The notes below the pieces were generated by a model, which made no database searches, was not told the DNA's origin, and saw nothing but the letters and a program-made list of their open reading frames with translations. From NCBI GenBank assembly GCA_035578175.1, contig JAQMRL010000006.1, forward strand, positions 19,317,506 to 19,381,505: 64,000 bases of DNA. The letters are read 5' to 3'. Shown here in pieces: positions 19,990 through 33,172 of the stretch (positions are counted from its first letter, which is position 1; the number at the start of each line of letters is the position of its first letter). A program made the position numbers and the translations under genes. The stretch is from Catonia carolina. Its lineage: Eukaryota; Arthropoda; Insecta; Hemiptera; Achilidae.

Positions 19990-21560
19990 AAATACAACAA
20001 AATTTGAATTTAAAATAAAAAAATCCCTTTCATGAGACGAGTCTCATGGCTGATGGCAATTTTTATAAAGGCTTACCTTTGACCTGTGGCAAAAACCATT
20101 AGTGATTTCTGAATTCACTCTTTTAAGAGGAATTGCGGACCGTACACAATCATTAATAATGTCATTCCCTTATCATAATGACATTATTACTGACCGTCTA
20201 TGGTTGACAAAACTGGAATGATTCTCAGTAATGATGAGAATCCGGATTTTCTGATTTCGTTGCTTCATTACTGCTGCAGAGTGGGCATAATGTCAGTAAT
20301 AATGACCGTGTACGGAGCATACATCATTCCTTCATCATTATTTAGTTAAGTTTGTAGCGTGCTGCAGTAAACATGAATGACGAAACTGAAGTTTCTGTCG
20401 CGAGTGAAGTGGTTAGTAATCTAGAAGAGAACAACGATAGTAACGATGTTCTTCTAAATTTTATTGAAACATAAATGAGACTCTTCCAGAACTTTGGAAC
20501 CCTTCTTGCGCATTATATTTAAATAAGGCAAAGAGGAATCAAGCGTTGGATAAACTTTTAAACATATATAAAACCATTAAACTGGAGGCTACACGTGCTG
20601 ATGTTAGGCGGAAAATAAAACTGCGATGTAATTATAGGAAAGAACTGAAGAAAATTCTTACATCTCGGAGATCGGGATGTAGTACGGATGGATACTGATA
20701 CGGACTGGTATACTTTCCCTCATATGTGTATCCTTCCTTTTCAAAAATGGCTCAACCAATCGTAACAATTCACCGAAAGTTTCTTCGTTCATGCGAAAGT
20801 AGTTTTTACAATCTTCGGGTTCTGTTGCACTAACTTCTCTGAGCAACACAACAAGCGAATGCTCATGGTTTTTTAGCCAGATTTTCATCCAGCGTCGACG
20901 TTCAACATTACACTTTAAGCTTAATCCCAATATTAAAGCAACACACGCTTTCTTACGCAAATCCATTACTGGTTCTTGTTAGGTAACCCAAGTAGTAATG
21001 AAGTAAAACTATTGTCATTATTACTGATGGTGTACGGCTACAAAAAAATGATGCGGTAATGACATTATTAATGATCGTGTACGATCCGCAAATCAAATCA
21101 AATCAAATGATGCAAATGATGAGATTTTTTGTTTCAATATTCCAACTTTGATTTCTTGACTTTAGCTTTTGGACACATCTGGTCAAAACCGGAACTTCGA
21201 ACCCTATTTAAGCCCCCTGACTTTTTGTATGGATTACAAATCCGAAAGCTGTTTATTGCTATCTCTTGTAGTTTCTAACTTTGATTTCTTAAATTCCATT
21301 TTTAGGCCTCTTCTGGTCGAAACCAGAACTTTAAACTTAATTTAGGCCCATTGATTTTTTTGTGTAGATTACGAATCTGAAAACCGTTTCTTACTATCTC
21401 TTGTAGTTTCTAACTTTGATTTCTTGACTTCCGGTTTTGAACCTCTTCTGATCGAAACCGGAACTTTAAACTCACTTTAGGCCCATTGATTTTTTGTGTA
21501 GATTACGAATCCGAAAATCGTTTGTTGCTATCTCTTGTAGTTTTTGACATCTGGGTATGA
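19990..21560. repeat. Repeat unit of about 0.6 kb with internal 134-bp tandem copies, split by a Harbinger-type insertion
   Basis: The left part (19990-20134) and right part (21090-21560) correspond to one older repeat, also seen at 26790-27130 (shared AAACCATTAGTGATTTCTG and TTTGATTTCTTGACTT blocks). In the right part a unit of about 134 bp beginning AACTTTGATTTCTT is repeated about three times (21144, 21278, 21412). Confidence 0.65.
20135..21089. mobile_element. PIF/Harbinger-type element, reduced
   Basis: The 955-bp element has terminal inverted repeats of about 32 bp (GCGGACCGTACACAATCATT at the left, two mismatches at the right). On the plus strand (about 20373-20690) it encodes a MADF-like DNA-binding segment: ELWNPSCALY, KRNQALDKLL, ADVRRKIKLRCNYRKELKK. 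On the minus strand (20966-20658) it encodes the start of a Harbinger-type nuclease: KNYFRMNEETFGELLRLVEP. The pairing of a MADF/Myb-like ORF and a divergent or convergent DDE nuclease is typical of this superfamily. Both ORFs are truncated, so it is non-autonomous. Confidence 0.8.
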
Positions 21561-21984
21561 CGGAAAGACGGATGGATACTAGAAAATGATAGATGTAAAA
21601 TTTTAAAAATTGCCACCTGTAAGTCCAAAAATTTTAACTTGTTCTATATTTTTTTACAATGTAAGATTTCATTTAATAAACAGTAATAACATCTATAACA
21701 AAACTATTAAATTATTTTTGATACATATAAATTTGTGCACATTTTTATACATGTTAAATATTTTTTTATATATGTTTAATATTTTTTATACCTGTGTGTC
21801 ATAGACATATATAAAGACATATAAGACATATATAAAACTGTCATTTTTTGTCTTTATAATATAAGTTTTAGATTACATAATTTTATTAATTATTGTTTTA
21901 CATGTAGTAAGTTCATCTTGTTTGATTTATTAGATGATTAAACTAGTCACTTTTTTGTGTTCCGACTATGAGGAATCTTGCCCC

Positions 21985-22400
21985 TAACAGGCAAGTGGAG
22001 TATTAAATTAATTTCACATGATCTGCTAGTTCCAGGGCTACAAAAAACAGTTCTGTTTCTTATCATACGGTGAGCCAATTATATGATTGAACTATTTAAG
22101 AATAGAAGAGGTAGAGGTATAAAATGAGAGGTATAAAATAACTCTGACACTAGTCAGAGTTATCTCCTCTGAGAGTTAGAAATTTCATTATACAGCCAAA
22201 CCTTTTGGTGAATGAAGTAAAAGTGTCATTTACAGGGTGGAAAGTAGATTTTTTCAGAGAGCCTGGCATGCTGATAAGCATACTTTTCCACTCTGTGAGA
22301 AAGGCAATTGTAAACCACCTCACTTCTCGTTTTGCTTAGTAAAGCGTCTAAAAGGTTCAATCCAACCTTTCGACTGATGACCTAAGCAACATTTGTGGGA
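21985..22400. repeat. Family B repeat, opposite sense
   Basis: Reverse-oriented copy of family B (CAATTGTAAACCACCTCAC and TCAGAGTTATCTCCTCTGA blocks). Several substitutions and small indels interrupt its frame. Confidence 0.75.
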
Positions 22401-22513
22401 TCACATTTATGTAGATCTTTTCCAAAACTGTGATTGTTTTATGTAGTCCGCTACTGAACTTTACCAGTTGTTAAAATTTCTGCCATAAGAAAACTAGATT
22501 TCTAAGCAACAGT

Positions 22514-23334
22514 TGAATGGCTCCGCCGAACAACGTTGCAAGTGACAAAAAAGTAATTTTTCAAAAATTGAAATAACCTGTTTATTTAATGTAGACGTGG
22601 TTTATATTGGCGGTTTCATTTTAAAACTATGCATTGTTATCGAATAATATTAACTAGAAGTGGAAATATTATGTTGATGCCATTTTAACCTGAGAAAATG
22701 AGATCATTGATGCATTTCGTTTACGTACAATGTTGCAAGCGCCGTCGCTTGCAACGTTTTTTTTTGACAGGTGTATTTAACACTGATTGGAATCGGGGTA
22801 GAATATCAACGTACAACAGTTTTAAATACGAGTTTTATTGAAAAAAATAAATATAAATATAAATTATTAATATTTTTATTTATTTAGGATTAATATGAGT
22901 ATAAGTATTAATAGTGCATGCAAATACACATCAGTTGCAACGTTGTTCCACTTATCTCTTCAGGTGGAAGTTTTCCAGGCACAGGCCGATTTCTTTTTGA
23001 AATATATGGATTTCCAGCATCTCTTGACCGTTTACGGTACTTTTCTTTCCACTCAGCCATATCACGTTCCTCCTTTTACCGTTGTTTAGACGTTTTTGGT
23101 CACCAGGCGAGAGAACAACACAAGACGTAGACGCCATCCTGTCGGTTGCAACCTTGTTCTGAGCGAGTCGGCCTGTTTCCCGCTCATTCAACCAGCTGTT
23201 TAAGGCTGTTAAACTTAAAAATACTAGAAACGAAGTATCCCACGTAGTGGGGAAAGCAGCTTGCAACGTTGTTCTGTTAAAAACTTAGTTTCACAAAAAA
23301 TGTCGCTTGCAACGTTGTTCGGCGGAGCCATTCA
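22514..23334. mobile_element. Unclassified DNA transposon with TGAATGGCTCCGCC ends
   Basis: Inverted terminal repeats of more than 30 bp: TGAATGGCTCCGCCGAACAA at 22514 mirrored at 23334. The flanks suggest an AGTT target duplication. The motif TTGCAACGTTGTTC, or close variants, occurs at both ends and at several internal sites (about 22728-22762, 22935-22950, 23147-23158). No transposase motif is recognised in either strand. Confidence 0.7.
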
Positions 23335-25640
23335 GTTAATTGAACAGAAATTAGATTTATAAACCTGAATAATAAGCAGAACTTATATATACTTTTCCAG
23401 TAAACAGTAAAAACTTACTAATTCGTCAAATACATATCAGATACAAAAAGAGAAAGAGTTGAATTAAATATATTCAACACTGCACTTAAAATATTACTGA
23501 GCTTTGTCAGTACAAAAAAATTTATTTTGTAAATAATTTGTTTTTTTTAAATGGTGTAAGTTTTTTTTTCTTTTCCAATAACCTGATTAACCATTTAATT
23601 CACTACAGTTATCTGTTATTTAACCCACTGACTGAATATGATTTTGACGGTTATGATTTAAGTCAGACTCGCCGCCATTTAAAAACAAAATGGCGACTTT
23701 GACAAGCTGGACTTGCCGCTTCCATCCCTTGACTGTCTTTGACGATATATCCTTGCTGTGTATTTTTAATGTAATTTTGGTTATTTGTAATAGTTCTGTT
23801 AAGGTCTGGTAGATCTTAGTACAAGTTCACTTCTGACATTTATGTATTTAATTTGTATGATTTCCGTTGTTATTGGTGTAGAAACTGTGTCATGTGCTTT
23901 TCATTGTTTACAAATTAAGTTCAGGATATAATATTGCAAACTTGTGGAATAAATGAAGTTTTTTTTATTTAGTGACGAGGAAGATTTTGAAAATTCAAAT
24001 ATATTTAAAAACGCAAAATTTTTAATTTGAATTAAATCCGAAAACAAAAAGAAAAATATTTTAAAATTATTTTTCTGTAATTTTAAGTGTTTTTTTTTAC
24101 ATAAAAATGTAAAATAAAAAAATAGTCATTTAAATAAAATAAATCTTCAAAAAATTGGTTGGTCTTTGGGTTAAAAAGATTTACATGTCTCATACCTAAC
24201 CTAACCTTCTTATATGATCATGTTAACTTTACATATACAGTTATCAAGGTCAGCTTTTAGGTGAAGTAGGTAATGAGCCTCTTCACCTATTTTCTGGATA
24301 GTATCGAGATATTTTTTTTTTCACAAAATAATTACGTATAATTTTGGTTATAATTATTTTTTAGTTTTACATTAAATGAAGAAGTTTCATGTAAAAAGTA
24401 CATAAAATTATTGTATCGTATATGTATTATATTGTATAGCAGCTGCTACTCTTCCAGTGCGAGTGGTTGCCATGACAAAGGAGATATCAGCGAGAAATAT
24501 GCATGCCTAGCTCTCCTTACCCTATCCCAAATAAGGAAGAGATTGCAGCAGGTTGAGCAGCCTACTGCACCTCCATGTTCTATATACGTATACGTTAGTT
24601 GTTTTGTATTTGCGGTTTCACACAGGTTGTTTGTGTGTATTTTACATTTTTCTACTCACAGGAGACTTGCAGATACTTGTTAGTATATTAAGTTTTCTCT
24701 GTTTTTTGCAATTCTTCATCTATTTTTGAAGATGCAAGATGCCTTTGACAATTATGTGTTGCATTCTTAATTATGCACAGTTGGCGAACATCTTTCGGAT
24801 AATGCAAAGGTAACATTAAATTTAGCTGTTTTTGGATCATTTTTGTTATTATGTGCATTTTTTTGGATAATCTTGAACATTATAAAATCTGAACAGGTCC
24901 CATCCCAATTTGTTTTGATTAGCAAGATTGTATTGTACTAGTTTTTTTATATATCCTTTATCATTATTTTTTCAACGTTGCCAGAAGATTACATTGTATC
25001 GTAGTTTTAGAGATCATGTTTACTTGACAAATTAGTGAGGTTCTGCTATGTAATGTTTTAATACTAGACTTTTTGTTATTTACAATAATTTTGGAAAATA
25101 TTTTACAGTAAAAAATGTGCATTTATTAATAATATTTTATTAGATTTTTATTACTCATCATTATTTTCTCATTCATTTTCTATTACTTATCTTGATAGAA
25201 TACTTAACAAAAAAATCAGAATAAACTAAATTGTAATGTGTAAATATTAATGTTATATAAATAAGATAGTTTTATTTGTTTTGTCTCCCTGCATGTTAAT
25301 TTGTAGACTTACTGTATGCAAATATTGTAGGTATTATAAAACTTTTTGAGGTACCCCTTGTAAATAATTTGGGTATTATAGATGCTGTTCATGCGGAAAT
25401 TACAGATGCCATTCATGCGGGTATTTATAGACATTAAAGTGAGTATTACAAACACTATTCATGCTGGTATTCTGATTAAGAAATAAAACTATGTACAAAT
25501 TGTAAGGAAATATTTATAGTTTTGCGAATTGTCCTCAACTTAAAAGCGGTAACAATGGATTTTTGGTCAAAATTTTGATGTGCTTTTTTGGTCAAAATTT
25601 TGTTTTTTTTTTGTTTTCATGTCATTTGATAACCTGATCT
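23335..25640. other. AT-rich intergenic sequence with one GC-richer open patch
   Basis: Mostly AT-rich, with no known repeat. At 24436-24590 a GC-richer patch is open on the plus strand (SSASGCHDKGDISEKYACL) after a TTGTATAG that could act as an acceptor; an exon here is possible but unsupported. At 25350-25470 a degenerate unit containing GATGCTGTTCATGCGG is repeated about three times. Confidence 0.4.
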
Positions 25641-26785
25641 TCAGGCTACAGCTAGAATGACGTTATTTGATGCTACTTTCATTTTATAAATTACGCTGGA
25701 AATATGGACACAATGATTTATAAATAGGACCAGACGGTACTGAATTTATCACAGCAAGAGTGTGTCCTCAAGGCGAGAACGCAGACTGATAGACTGTGGC
25801 CCATTATTTCTTTCGATAAATGACGTGATTTACTACCTAGATGAGCGTTAAATAATGCTCAGTATACATTTGCCCATCAAGCGTTTACCTTACGAGGCAC
25901 TAAAGAAAACTGCATTAAAAATCGATCATGTAGCAGGTATGTTATGGGTCACACGATTAATAACGCTAGAATCTTTACGTTAATTTATGTCCTGTATAGC
26001 TGTGGGTTTACTGAAAAAGAAGCTGGGTCATTTATCGAAAAAAGTAGTGTCAAATAACAACACCCGTCTAGTCGTAGCCTTAAGCTTTAAAATGAGATAC
26101 AATTTATTAAAATAGTATAAGCGCTCTAGAAACAATTTTACGGTTATTTAATTATTCCATTGTAATAATGAATTTGTTACATCAGGGTTTTGGTTTTAGT
26201 TTTCCTCATGGATTTTCCATTATTTTTTTTTTAATTGTTCTGTAGTTAACAAGCATAAAAAATATTATAGTAGCATTGGATTTTAATCTGTAAATATGTG
26301 AAGAGGAGAACCCATGTTTTACAGTTTAAACATTTTTAATTTGCAATTGTGCTTCTTTTATTGAATTTTTCTCAAAATTTTTAAAAGGTTAGTTTCTCAC
26401 AGTACTAACAGTACTACTATTGGTGGAAGGATATTTTAATATTGATTCATATTTTTTGACTAGTATGTTGAACCTCTGTGAAAGCTGTTACCTGGTAGCT
26501 TTCTGAATAATTTTTCATGACCATCATTCTAGGTTTTTCTTTGTCAGTGACTCCATAAGGAACTGTAGACTTCTCTGGATTTTTTTTGTTCTGACCATCA
26601 TAATTAATTATTCAGATAGAAATATATCAAAACAAGTTGTTGTTCCAGTTTAAAGATTTTTTGTTAAAAGTTTGTTTCAGGACCATTTTTTGAGTTCATA
26701 GATTTTAATCAAGTTATATTTTAATGTGTATTGTTTCATTATCAACAGCCGTGCATGAAATTGACATAACATACGAGCTGCAGGA
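25641..26785. other. Unassigned intergenic sequence
   Basis: A patch at 25640-26080 contains a short spaced inverted motif (TCGATAAATGAC near 25814 and GTCATTTATCGA near 26028), perhaps the remnant of an element. The rest is AT-rich without recognisable features. Confidence 0.4.
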
Positions 26786-26789
26786 GAAT

Positions 26790-27132
26790 GAAAAATAAAA
26801 AATCCCTTTAATTTGACACATGAAAATTTTTCTCATGGCTGGTGGCAATTTTTAAAAAGGCTTAAGGGGTACCTTTAATTTACGGCAAAAACCATTAGTG
26901 ATTTCTGTATCTACGTACTTTTTAACTGGAATTGAATGATGCTATTTTTGTTTCCAAATTCCAACTTTGATTTCTTGACTTCCGGTAGAAACTGGAACTT
27001 CAAACCCAGTGATTCCTCTATCTACCCTTTAAGAGGAATCGAATGACCCTATTTCTGTTACTAAATTCTGACTTTGATTTCTTGACTCCCAGTTTGGGGG
27101 CACTTCCTGTCTTAACCGGAAATTCAAAGCTA
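26790..27132. repeat. Second copy of the repeat at 19990-21560
   Basis: Shares the AAACCATTAGTGATTTCTG and TTTGATTTCTTGACTT blocks with the repeat at 19990-21560. It is interrupted at its right end by the Tigger-like element. Confidence 0.65.
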
Positions 27133-27931
27133 CAGTAATCCCTTAGTATCCGTGGGTTTCGGTTATCCGCGGACTTTGTCCGTGGGCATAAAACCTGAAA
27201 ATACGTACATAATCTCACCTTGTGTACACCATACTTGGTGGGAGGTGGGGAAGTCATACAGTTCTGAAAACGTGTCACCCTACGTGTTAGAATAAATGTT
27301 TTGGCGTGTATCATGTTGAGTCACACACTAATATGGCGACGGCCGTCATGAGCCAAGCTAGATTTCCCCGTACTGTACGTAGTGACACTTCACCGGGCTC
27401 CGCCTGTACAACCTCACCCCCACTCATTATACGTACGCCCAGGTGCCATACTGTCATTTCTCCGTACGTTTTCCTCCATGTATCAGTCTAACTTCTTTGT
27501 ATGTACGTACAGTTCTTTGTATGACGATCCTGAAACGAAGCCAAGCATTTCTTCACAAACCATCAACAAGATCCTCAGCATGGCAACGCAGCTCGCTGAT
27601 CACGTGTTGGAGACGGATTCTGTCATGAAAAGGGCCCTTCAATTCAAGAAAAGACTCCAGGAGCTGATGATACCATACGAAGAAATCCACAAGGAGTTTG
27701 AAAAGAAGCAAACAGCCATAACTAACTATTTTAAAGCAACTTAAATTTTTTATGCGTACAGTACTGTATTGATTAAATATTCATAGATCATAATAATGGT
27801 AAAATGTTTGTAAAACTATTAAACACTTAAAACGATTACAGGACTTTTCCGTCAGAACCTAACCCCCATCTTTTCGTTCATATAAGGTATAATTATCCGC
27901 GGTAACCCCCGCGGATACCGATGGATTACTG
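27133..27931 (+). mobile_element. Tigger/pogo-type element, deleted
   Basis: A 799-bp element flanked by TA, with ends beginning CAGTAATCC and containing TATCCGCGG blocks typical of Tigger/pogo terminal repeats. The plus-strand frame ending at 27744 encodes the C-terminal part of the transposase: a helix with HVLETDSVMKRALQFKKRLQ and the terminal KKQTAITNYFKAT, a PIP-box-like end common in pogo-type proteins. The DDE core is missing. Confidence 0.75.
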
Positions 27932-30600
27932 TAATTTAAAAATTTGTCACCATCCAATTAATGCGTTTTATAGTAGTTACTGAGCCAGTGTTTTAAATTA
28001 TTATCTTATTAAATATTACTATCAAATATTTAAAATAAATAAATAATGTGGGGAGATAAAAAGACAAACAAAATATTATTTGTAAATTTTTTAATAATTT
28101 ACAAAAAAAATTATATTTATTTTATAATATTGTAAAAACTTATACAAATACTGTTATTGTTTATGAAAATATATATATATATATAAAATACAGGATTATC
28201 TTATACGTAAAATAACGATTTATATAAAGAAAAAATTATTTATAAAGTTTAGGCTTTGCATTCGACAATCGGTCGAAACAATATTTGTATACATAATGTA
28301 AAGAATTAATTTATAAATTAATTAATATCATATAGATTAAATGTGTAACTATGTATAGCTTCTTAAAAAAATATTATAATATCATAATATTTGACATATT
28401 ATATAATTGTTAAAAGAAAAAAAATATAAATAAATAAAATAAGTTATTAAGTAATTATCTAATATTGTAAATTTGTTTGCTGTTGTATATGAAATAATAT
28501 AAAATGATTTAGAGTTAGTATTGTATCTCATTGTAAACTAATATGTAATTTTTAATATGAAAAATTATAATAATAATAAAAGTAAAACTGATATAATGTG
28601 ATCAAAATGAAATAGGTTATGTACATAAGTAGTAAGTAGTAGTAATAATAATAATAATAATAATGTATTAATATTATTTGTCATGTAAAAAAACTCCTAA
28701 TGAATGTGTTGTTTTTCAGTAGGTCAATCTTTCTGATATGTTTATTTTTTATTACTTTTATTAGTTAATTAATTAAGTTCATGAAATAATAATAATTTGT
28801 TTTGAATTTAATAGAAAAGAATTATATTCTGTTTTGTTATTAAAATTTGTTCGCTTGTTTCTTTTTTATATAGATGAAATGATAGTGTTTATATAGCATT
28901 GTATAAATATTGTAATGTTTTTAGTTTGAAAATGAAAGATTTTTTAAAAAAATTATGCGTGTTTTATTGTAAAAATTCCTTTATTACTTTCTCCTGCCTA
29001 CATGAATATATAGGAAGGAAATTATTGTTTTCATGTCGATTTTTCGATTATCATGAAATAAAAGATTCAGCAATTAGGCTAAAATGTTTTGTGTTTACGA
29101 AGAATGTTAATTAAAAAGATATTGCATTTTCTGTCTTATATTTCGCATGTGTTGATTTAATTAAACATAAATTTTTTAAACTTTGTGTTTTTTTATTATT
29201 GGCCTATTTTACATCATTCTCTTCAGAATTAAAATCTCCACAAGTTTTGCTAAATAAATTTACACATTAATTAGTCATTTAACACAGTTATTGTTCTTCA
29301 AACCTAAAAAAAGACCTATTTTTGTGCACAGATTTGTCCGTTTTTCATTGGATATTACAAAAACTACTGAAGATATGGTTCTGGAACTTATTTTATTCAA
29401 TTTTTCATGTCAAAATACATAAGAAACCATCAAATCTACTCATAAAATTTAGTTCCTTGACCTCTAGGATGACTTTATTTAGGTGTATGTTCTGAACCCA
29501 GGGCGAAATCTTTCGCTAGCCGTAACTCGCTAACGAAACGTTTCTGGACCCATGTTTATATAAAAAAATTTTATTATTTTGATGAGAGGAAACCACCTTA
29601 GAAGTTTGTCGGGTACTCGTGAGACACTCTTTATATGCACAGTTAATGTTCAGTAACTATGTGAAACAGTAAAAAAAATAAGAGAAACTGGTCCAACCAT
29701 TTACGTTGCATGCCCGCACACAGATTTCTGCTACAAGCATGGAAATATAAAACTACAGGGAAGTGAGGCTTGGAAAAACCTAAAACAAGATGGATGCCGG
29801 AACAGGCCATTGAGCTTAATCCTTGACAGATGATGATGATGAATTTAACTACTATCCTCTCTGTTTATAAAATGAACATACAAAAATATATATTACAATT
29901 AAAACTCCCAGGACTAGCAGTAAAGAGTACTAGACTCCACTGCACACTGTAAAGCTGTGTGCTTTGAAGCGACTTGTTATAAATTTAATAGTAGTTGCTA
30001 ACAATAGAGCAACTTTAAAAAACAAAAATTAGAATTATCCGTATCTCTGCCCAAATTGATATTCAACATGGATCCATAAAAAAACAATTTAAATGTATTG
30101 TGTAGCGTTACAAACTTTATCATATTGTTATTATTATTATTATTACGGTAAAGTTCAGTAGTTGGACGCACTCCCGATTTTTAAAATTTTTATGTTTTCT
30201 TATTCAGTTTTGTGCGCTGATTCCAAATCTGTAATTAGTTTTTGGGGCAAAGCCCTGTGAAATTAGTTATAGGCCCTTTTATATCGTATAACGACATAAC
30301 CTCACTTTGCCGCAAATTTGTCAATATTTATATCGTGTTATTTCGATGTATGTATATATTTTAAGGTACAGAATATATATATTGATAGTAATAATAATAA
30401 ATATTGATCAATAAACATGAATAAAAATAACGTAAATGTAAAAACAACGTAAATACTATGAAAAACGTAAAATGATATACTAATGTAATGACGTCACGGC
30501 GTATATTGTTTTGATTTTTGTGACGTCATTACAAGCAACCTCAAAAATTAATATAAATTAATTAAAATTAATTGATTATACTAACCTTATTACGAGTAGG
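27932..30600. other. AT-rich intergenic sequence with repeat fragments
   Basis: Contains simple repeats ((AT)n near 28170, (AAT)n near 28640), a 5' fragment of family A (28984-29060), and a diverged sequence at 29160-29530 related to one arm of the fold-back at 55981-57153. A non-LTR tail near 29760-29825 reads KTRWMPEQAIELNP followed by a GATGATGATG end. No host exon is recognised. Confidence 0.5.
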
Positions 30601-31189
30601 TTATAGATTGTAATGGGCGTGGTAGAGGGTGAGTGTTAAGACGTGAAGCCTGCCCCTCCAGTACGATTTCTGTCGTGAGCTCTTCTTATTTGTGTGGTGG
30701 ACATAAGAGTAAGTAAGAATAGAGGGAACTCCCATGACAGAAAGTGTTTTAATGTGGTGTTCGTTATTTGTTAGCACTTTAAACGAACTTTGTTATCAAA
30801 CGAACTGATTTTCTAAATTTAAGTGAGAGATTTCAAATGTGTTATTGATTTTATTATTATTTTGTGATTGAATAAGGGTGTGTGTGTGTTTGCGCGTGCG
30901 TGTGTGAATGTGTTGTTCGTTATTTATTAGCATTTAAGTTGCTAATCAGTGCGTTGGTAACTTATCCACGGATCACTTTTTAATATTTAGCTGTATTACT
31001 TATTGTTCATACATGAACAGATTGTAATTTTTCATTTATGTTCAAATAAAAAAATAAAAAATTCATTTTACTTTTTGTTTTATAATTGAAATTTTTGGTA
31101 ACTAATTTTTTTTAAAGTCGCATCAACAGTTTGGTATTTGGCAATTACCGCGGGTCATAAAATAGTTTTTTTTTTTTTTTGTTTAACGT

Positions 31190-31520
31190 CCGACTGTTCT
31201 GCAATTACTGCTAATGCAGTGGGTTGAGATTAGTTATAATTAATGAAATGAAATTTTGTTACTTAAAGAAGTGTTTTTTTTCGCAGAGGGTTAGGGAACG
31301 TGATTTCTTCTGTTTTCCGAAAGCAAAAAACCGTAAGTATTAATATAATAAGTAAATACGTGTAGGCCAAAATAAATCTTGTATGTGTTTAGGTCAACCG
31401 TTAACGGATTGAATAAATATTAAATGTATAAATTGCCTTCTACTTTTAAATTATTATTTATTACATAAATTTGGTGCTTAAATTTGCCTGATGTAATAAT
31501 AGTTATAGTAGTTTCATGAC
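31190..31520 (+). repeat. Left arm of a large inverted repeat with an exon-like core
   Basis: This arm is mirrored at 32550-32847. A third diverged copy in direct sense lies at about 32110-32410. Each copy contains a stretch after TTTCGCAG or TCATCGCAG that reads FFCFP and ends before GTAAGTATT, so a short exon-like segment is preserved in splice context. The segment resembles the Phe-rich strand of a THAP-type zinc finger but is too short to assign. Confidence 0.6.
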
Positions 31521-31542
31521 CCACGGTAATCGCCAATAACCA

Positions 31543-31710
31543 AACTCACGCGGTCTTGGGTTCGAATCCCACTCGGGCATGGCATTTTTTCATACGTTAC
31601 AAAAATTATTCATTTTTGTTATTCGTTATTCATTTCATCCTTCACCGTCTGCATTAGCAGCAATTTGCAAAACAGTCGGACGTTAAACCAAAAAAAAAAA
31701 ATTTTTGATG
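31543..31710 (+). repeat. tRNA-derived SINE, 5'-truncated
   Basis: The B box (GGTTCGAATCC) is followed by CCGTCTGCATTAGCAG, AACAGTCGGACGTTAAACC and a poly(A) run. It shares its tail with the SINE at 36907-37088. Confidence 0.7.
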
Positions 31711-31908
31711 CGACTTTAAAAAAAAATTAGTTACCAAAAATTTCAATTATAAAACAAAAAGTAAAATGAAATAAAAAAGAAATAATGTATTCTATAAGGT
31801 AATAGGCCAATTCAAAATCTCCCTCGTATGCGCTACTAGCGCATTCTACAGGAATTGGAACCCGAAAGAGAGTAGCAGACGAAAACGTTAAAACACTTTG
31901 TATCATGG

Positions 31909-31973
31909 AAGTTCCCCCTCTATTCTTACTTTCTCTGGTAGAAGCATAGAGTAATAAAGAATAGAGGGGGAAC
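31909..31973. repeat. Hairpin-forming inverted repeat
   Basis: AGTTCCCCCTCTATTCTT at the left pairs with AAGAATAGAGGGGGAACT at the right, giving an 18-bp perfect stem around about 29 bp. Single-arm versions recur near 30718 and at 33138-33165, the latter directly upstream of NPRL3-like exon 1. Confidence 0.65.
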
Positions 31974-32549
31974 TGAGATAGGCGGAATGAAACGGAGTTT
32001 GTCGTCTGCTAGTGTTATATGCTGACAAACATAGAGTGCGTTTTGGCGTCGCTTTAAAATTTGAAACCTAGGCGTCATACAGAGCAAGCGTTGTTAGATA
32101 TTGTACGTTAGTAATGGCGGATGAGACCATTGTTGTTTGGAGATTATTTTTAGTTACAATGAAATTTTATTAGGTTAAAAAAGTGTTTTCATCGCAGAGG
32201 TATACTTAACACCGTCATTTCTTCTGTTTTCCAAGAGACGAAAACCTGTAAGTATTAATATGATAAGTAAATACGTGTAGGCCAAAATACATCTTGTTTG
32301 TTTATAGGTTAAGCACATTTACTACTAGCGAATTAGTAAATAATGAAATATATGAATTGCCTATTTTAATTATTGTACACATTATCTAGTGATTAAGTTT
32401 GCCTGGTATAATAATTAGGTTATTAATTAAATTATTAATAACTAATACTTAATTAGTATTAGGTTATTAATAATTAGGTTAGAGATATAGGTTAGGTCAT
32501 GTGCCATTTTACTGGTTAGCTTTCTTTTTAATTGATGTGATGTGAAACT

Positions 32550-32847
32550 ACTATAACTATTGTTACATCAGGCAAACTTAAGCACCGCATTTATGTAATA
32601 AATAATAATTTAAAAGTAGAAGGCAATTTATACATTTAATGTTTCCTCAATCTTTTAACGGTTAACCTAAACACAAACAAGATTTATTTTGGCCTACACG
32701 TATTTACTTATCATGTTAATACTTACAGGTTTTTTGCTTTCGGAAAACAGAAGAAATCACGTTCCCTAACCCTCTGCGAAAAAAAACCACTTCTTTAAGT
32801 AACAAAATTTCATTTCATTAATTATAACTAATCTCAACCCACTGTTT
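32550..32847 (-). repeat. Right arm of the inverted repeat
   Basis: Near-mirror of 31208-31517, including the exon-like core in reverse sense (ACTTACAGGTTTTTTGC). The segment 32990-33070 also carries a tandem pair of a unit containing ATGCGCTACTAGCGCATTC, which recurs at 31832. Confidence 0.65.
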
Positions 32848-33172
32848 CATGACCCACGGTAATCGCCGATAACCAAACTGTTGATGCGACTTTTAAAAAA
32901 AATTAGTTCCCAAAAATTTTAATTAAAGAACAAAAAGTAAAATGAAATAAAATATAAATATTGTATAGGATAATAGGCCAAAATTCAAATCTCCCTCATA
33001 TGCGCTACTAGCGCATTCTACAGGCGTAAAATTCAAATCTCCCTCGTATGCGCTACTAGCGCATTCTATAAACATTAAAATTTGGAACGGGAACTACTGT
33101 AGCAGACGAAAAACGTTAAACCACTTTTTAACATGGCAGTTCCCCCTCTATTCTTTATTACTCTATGGGTAG

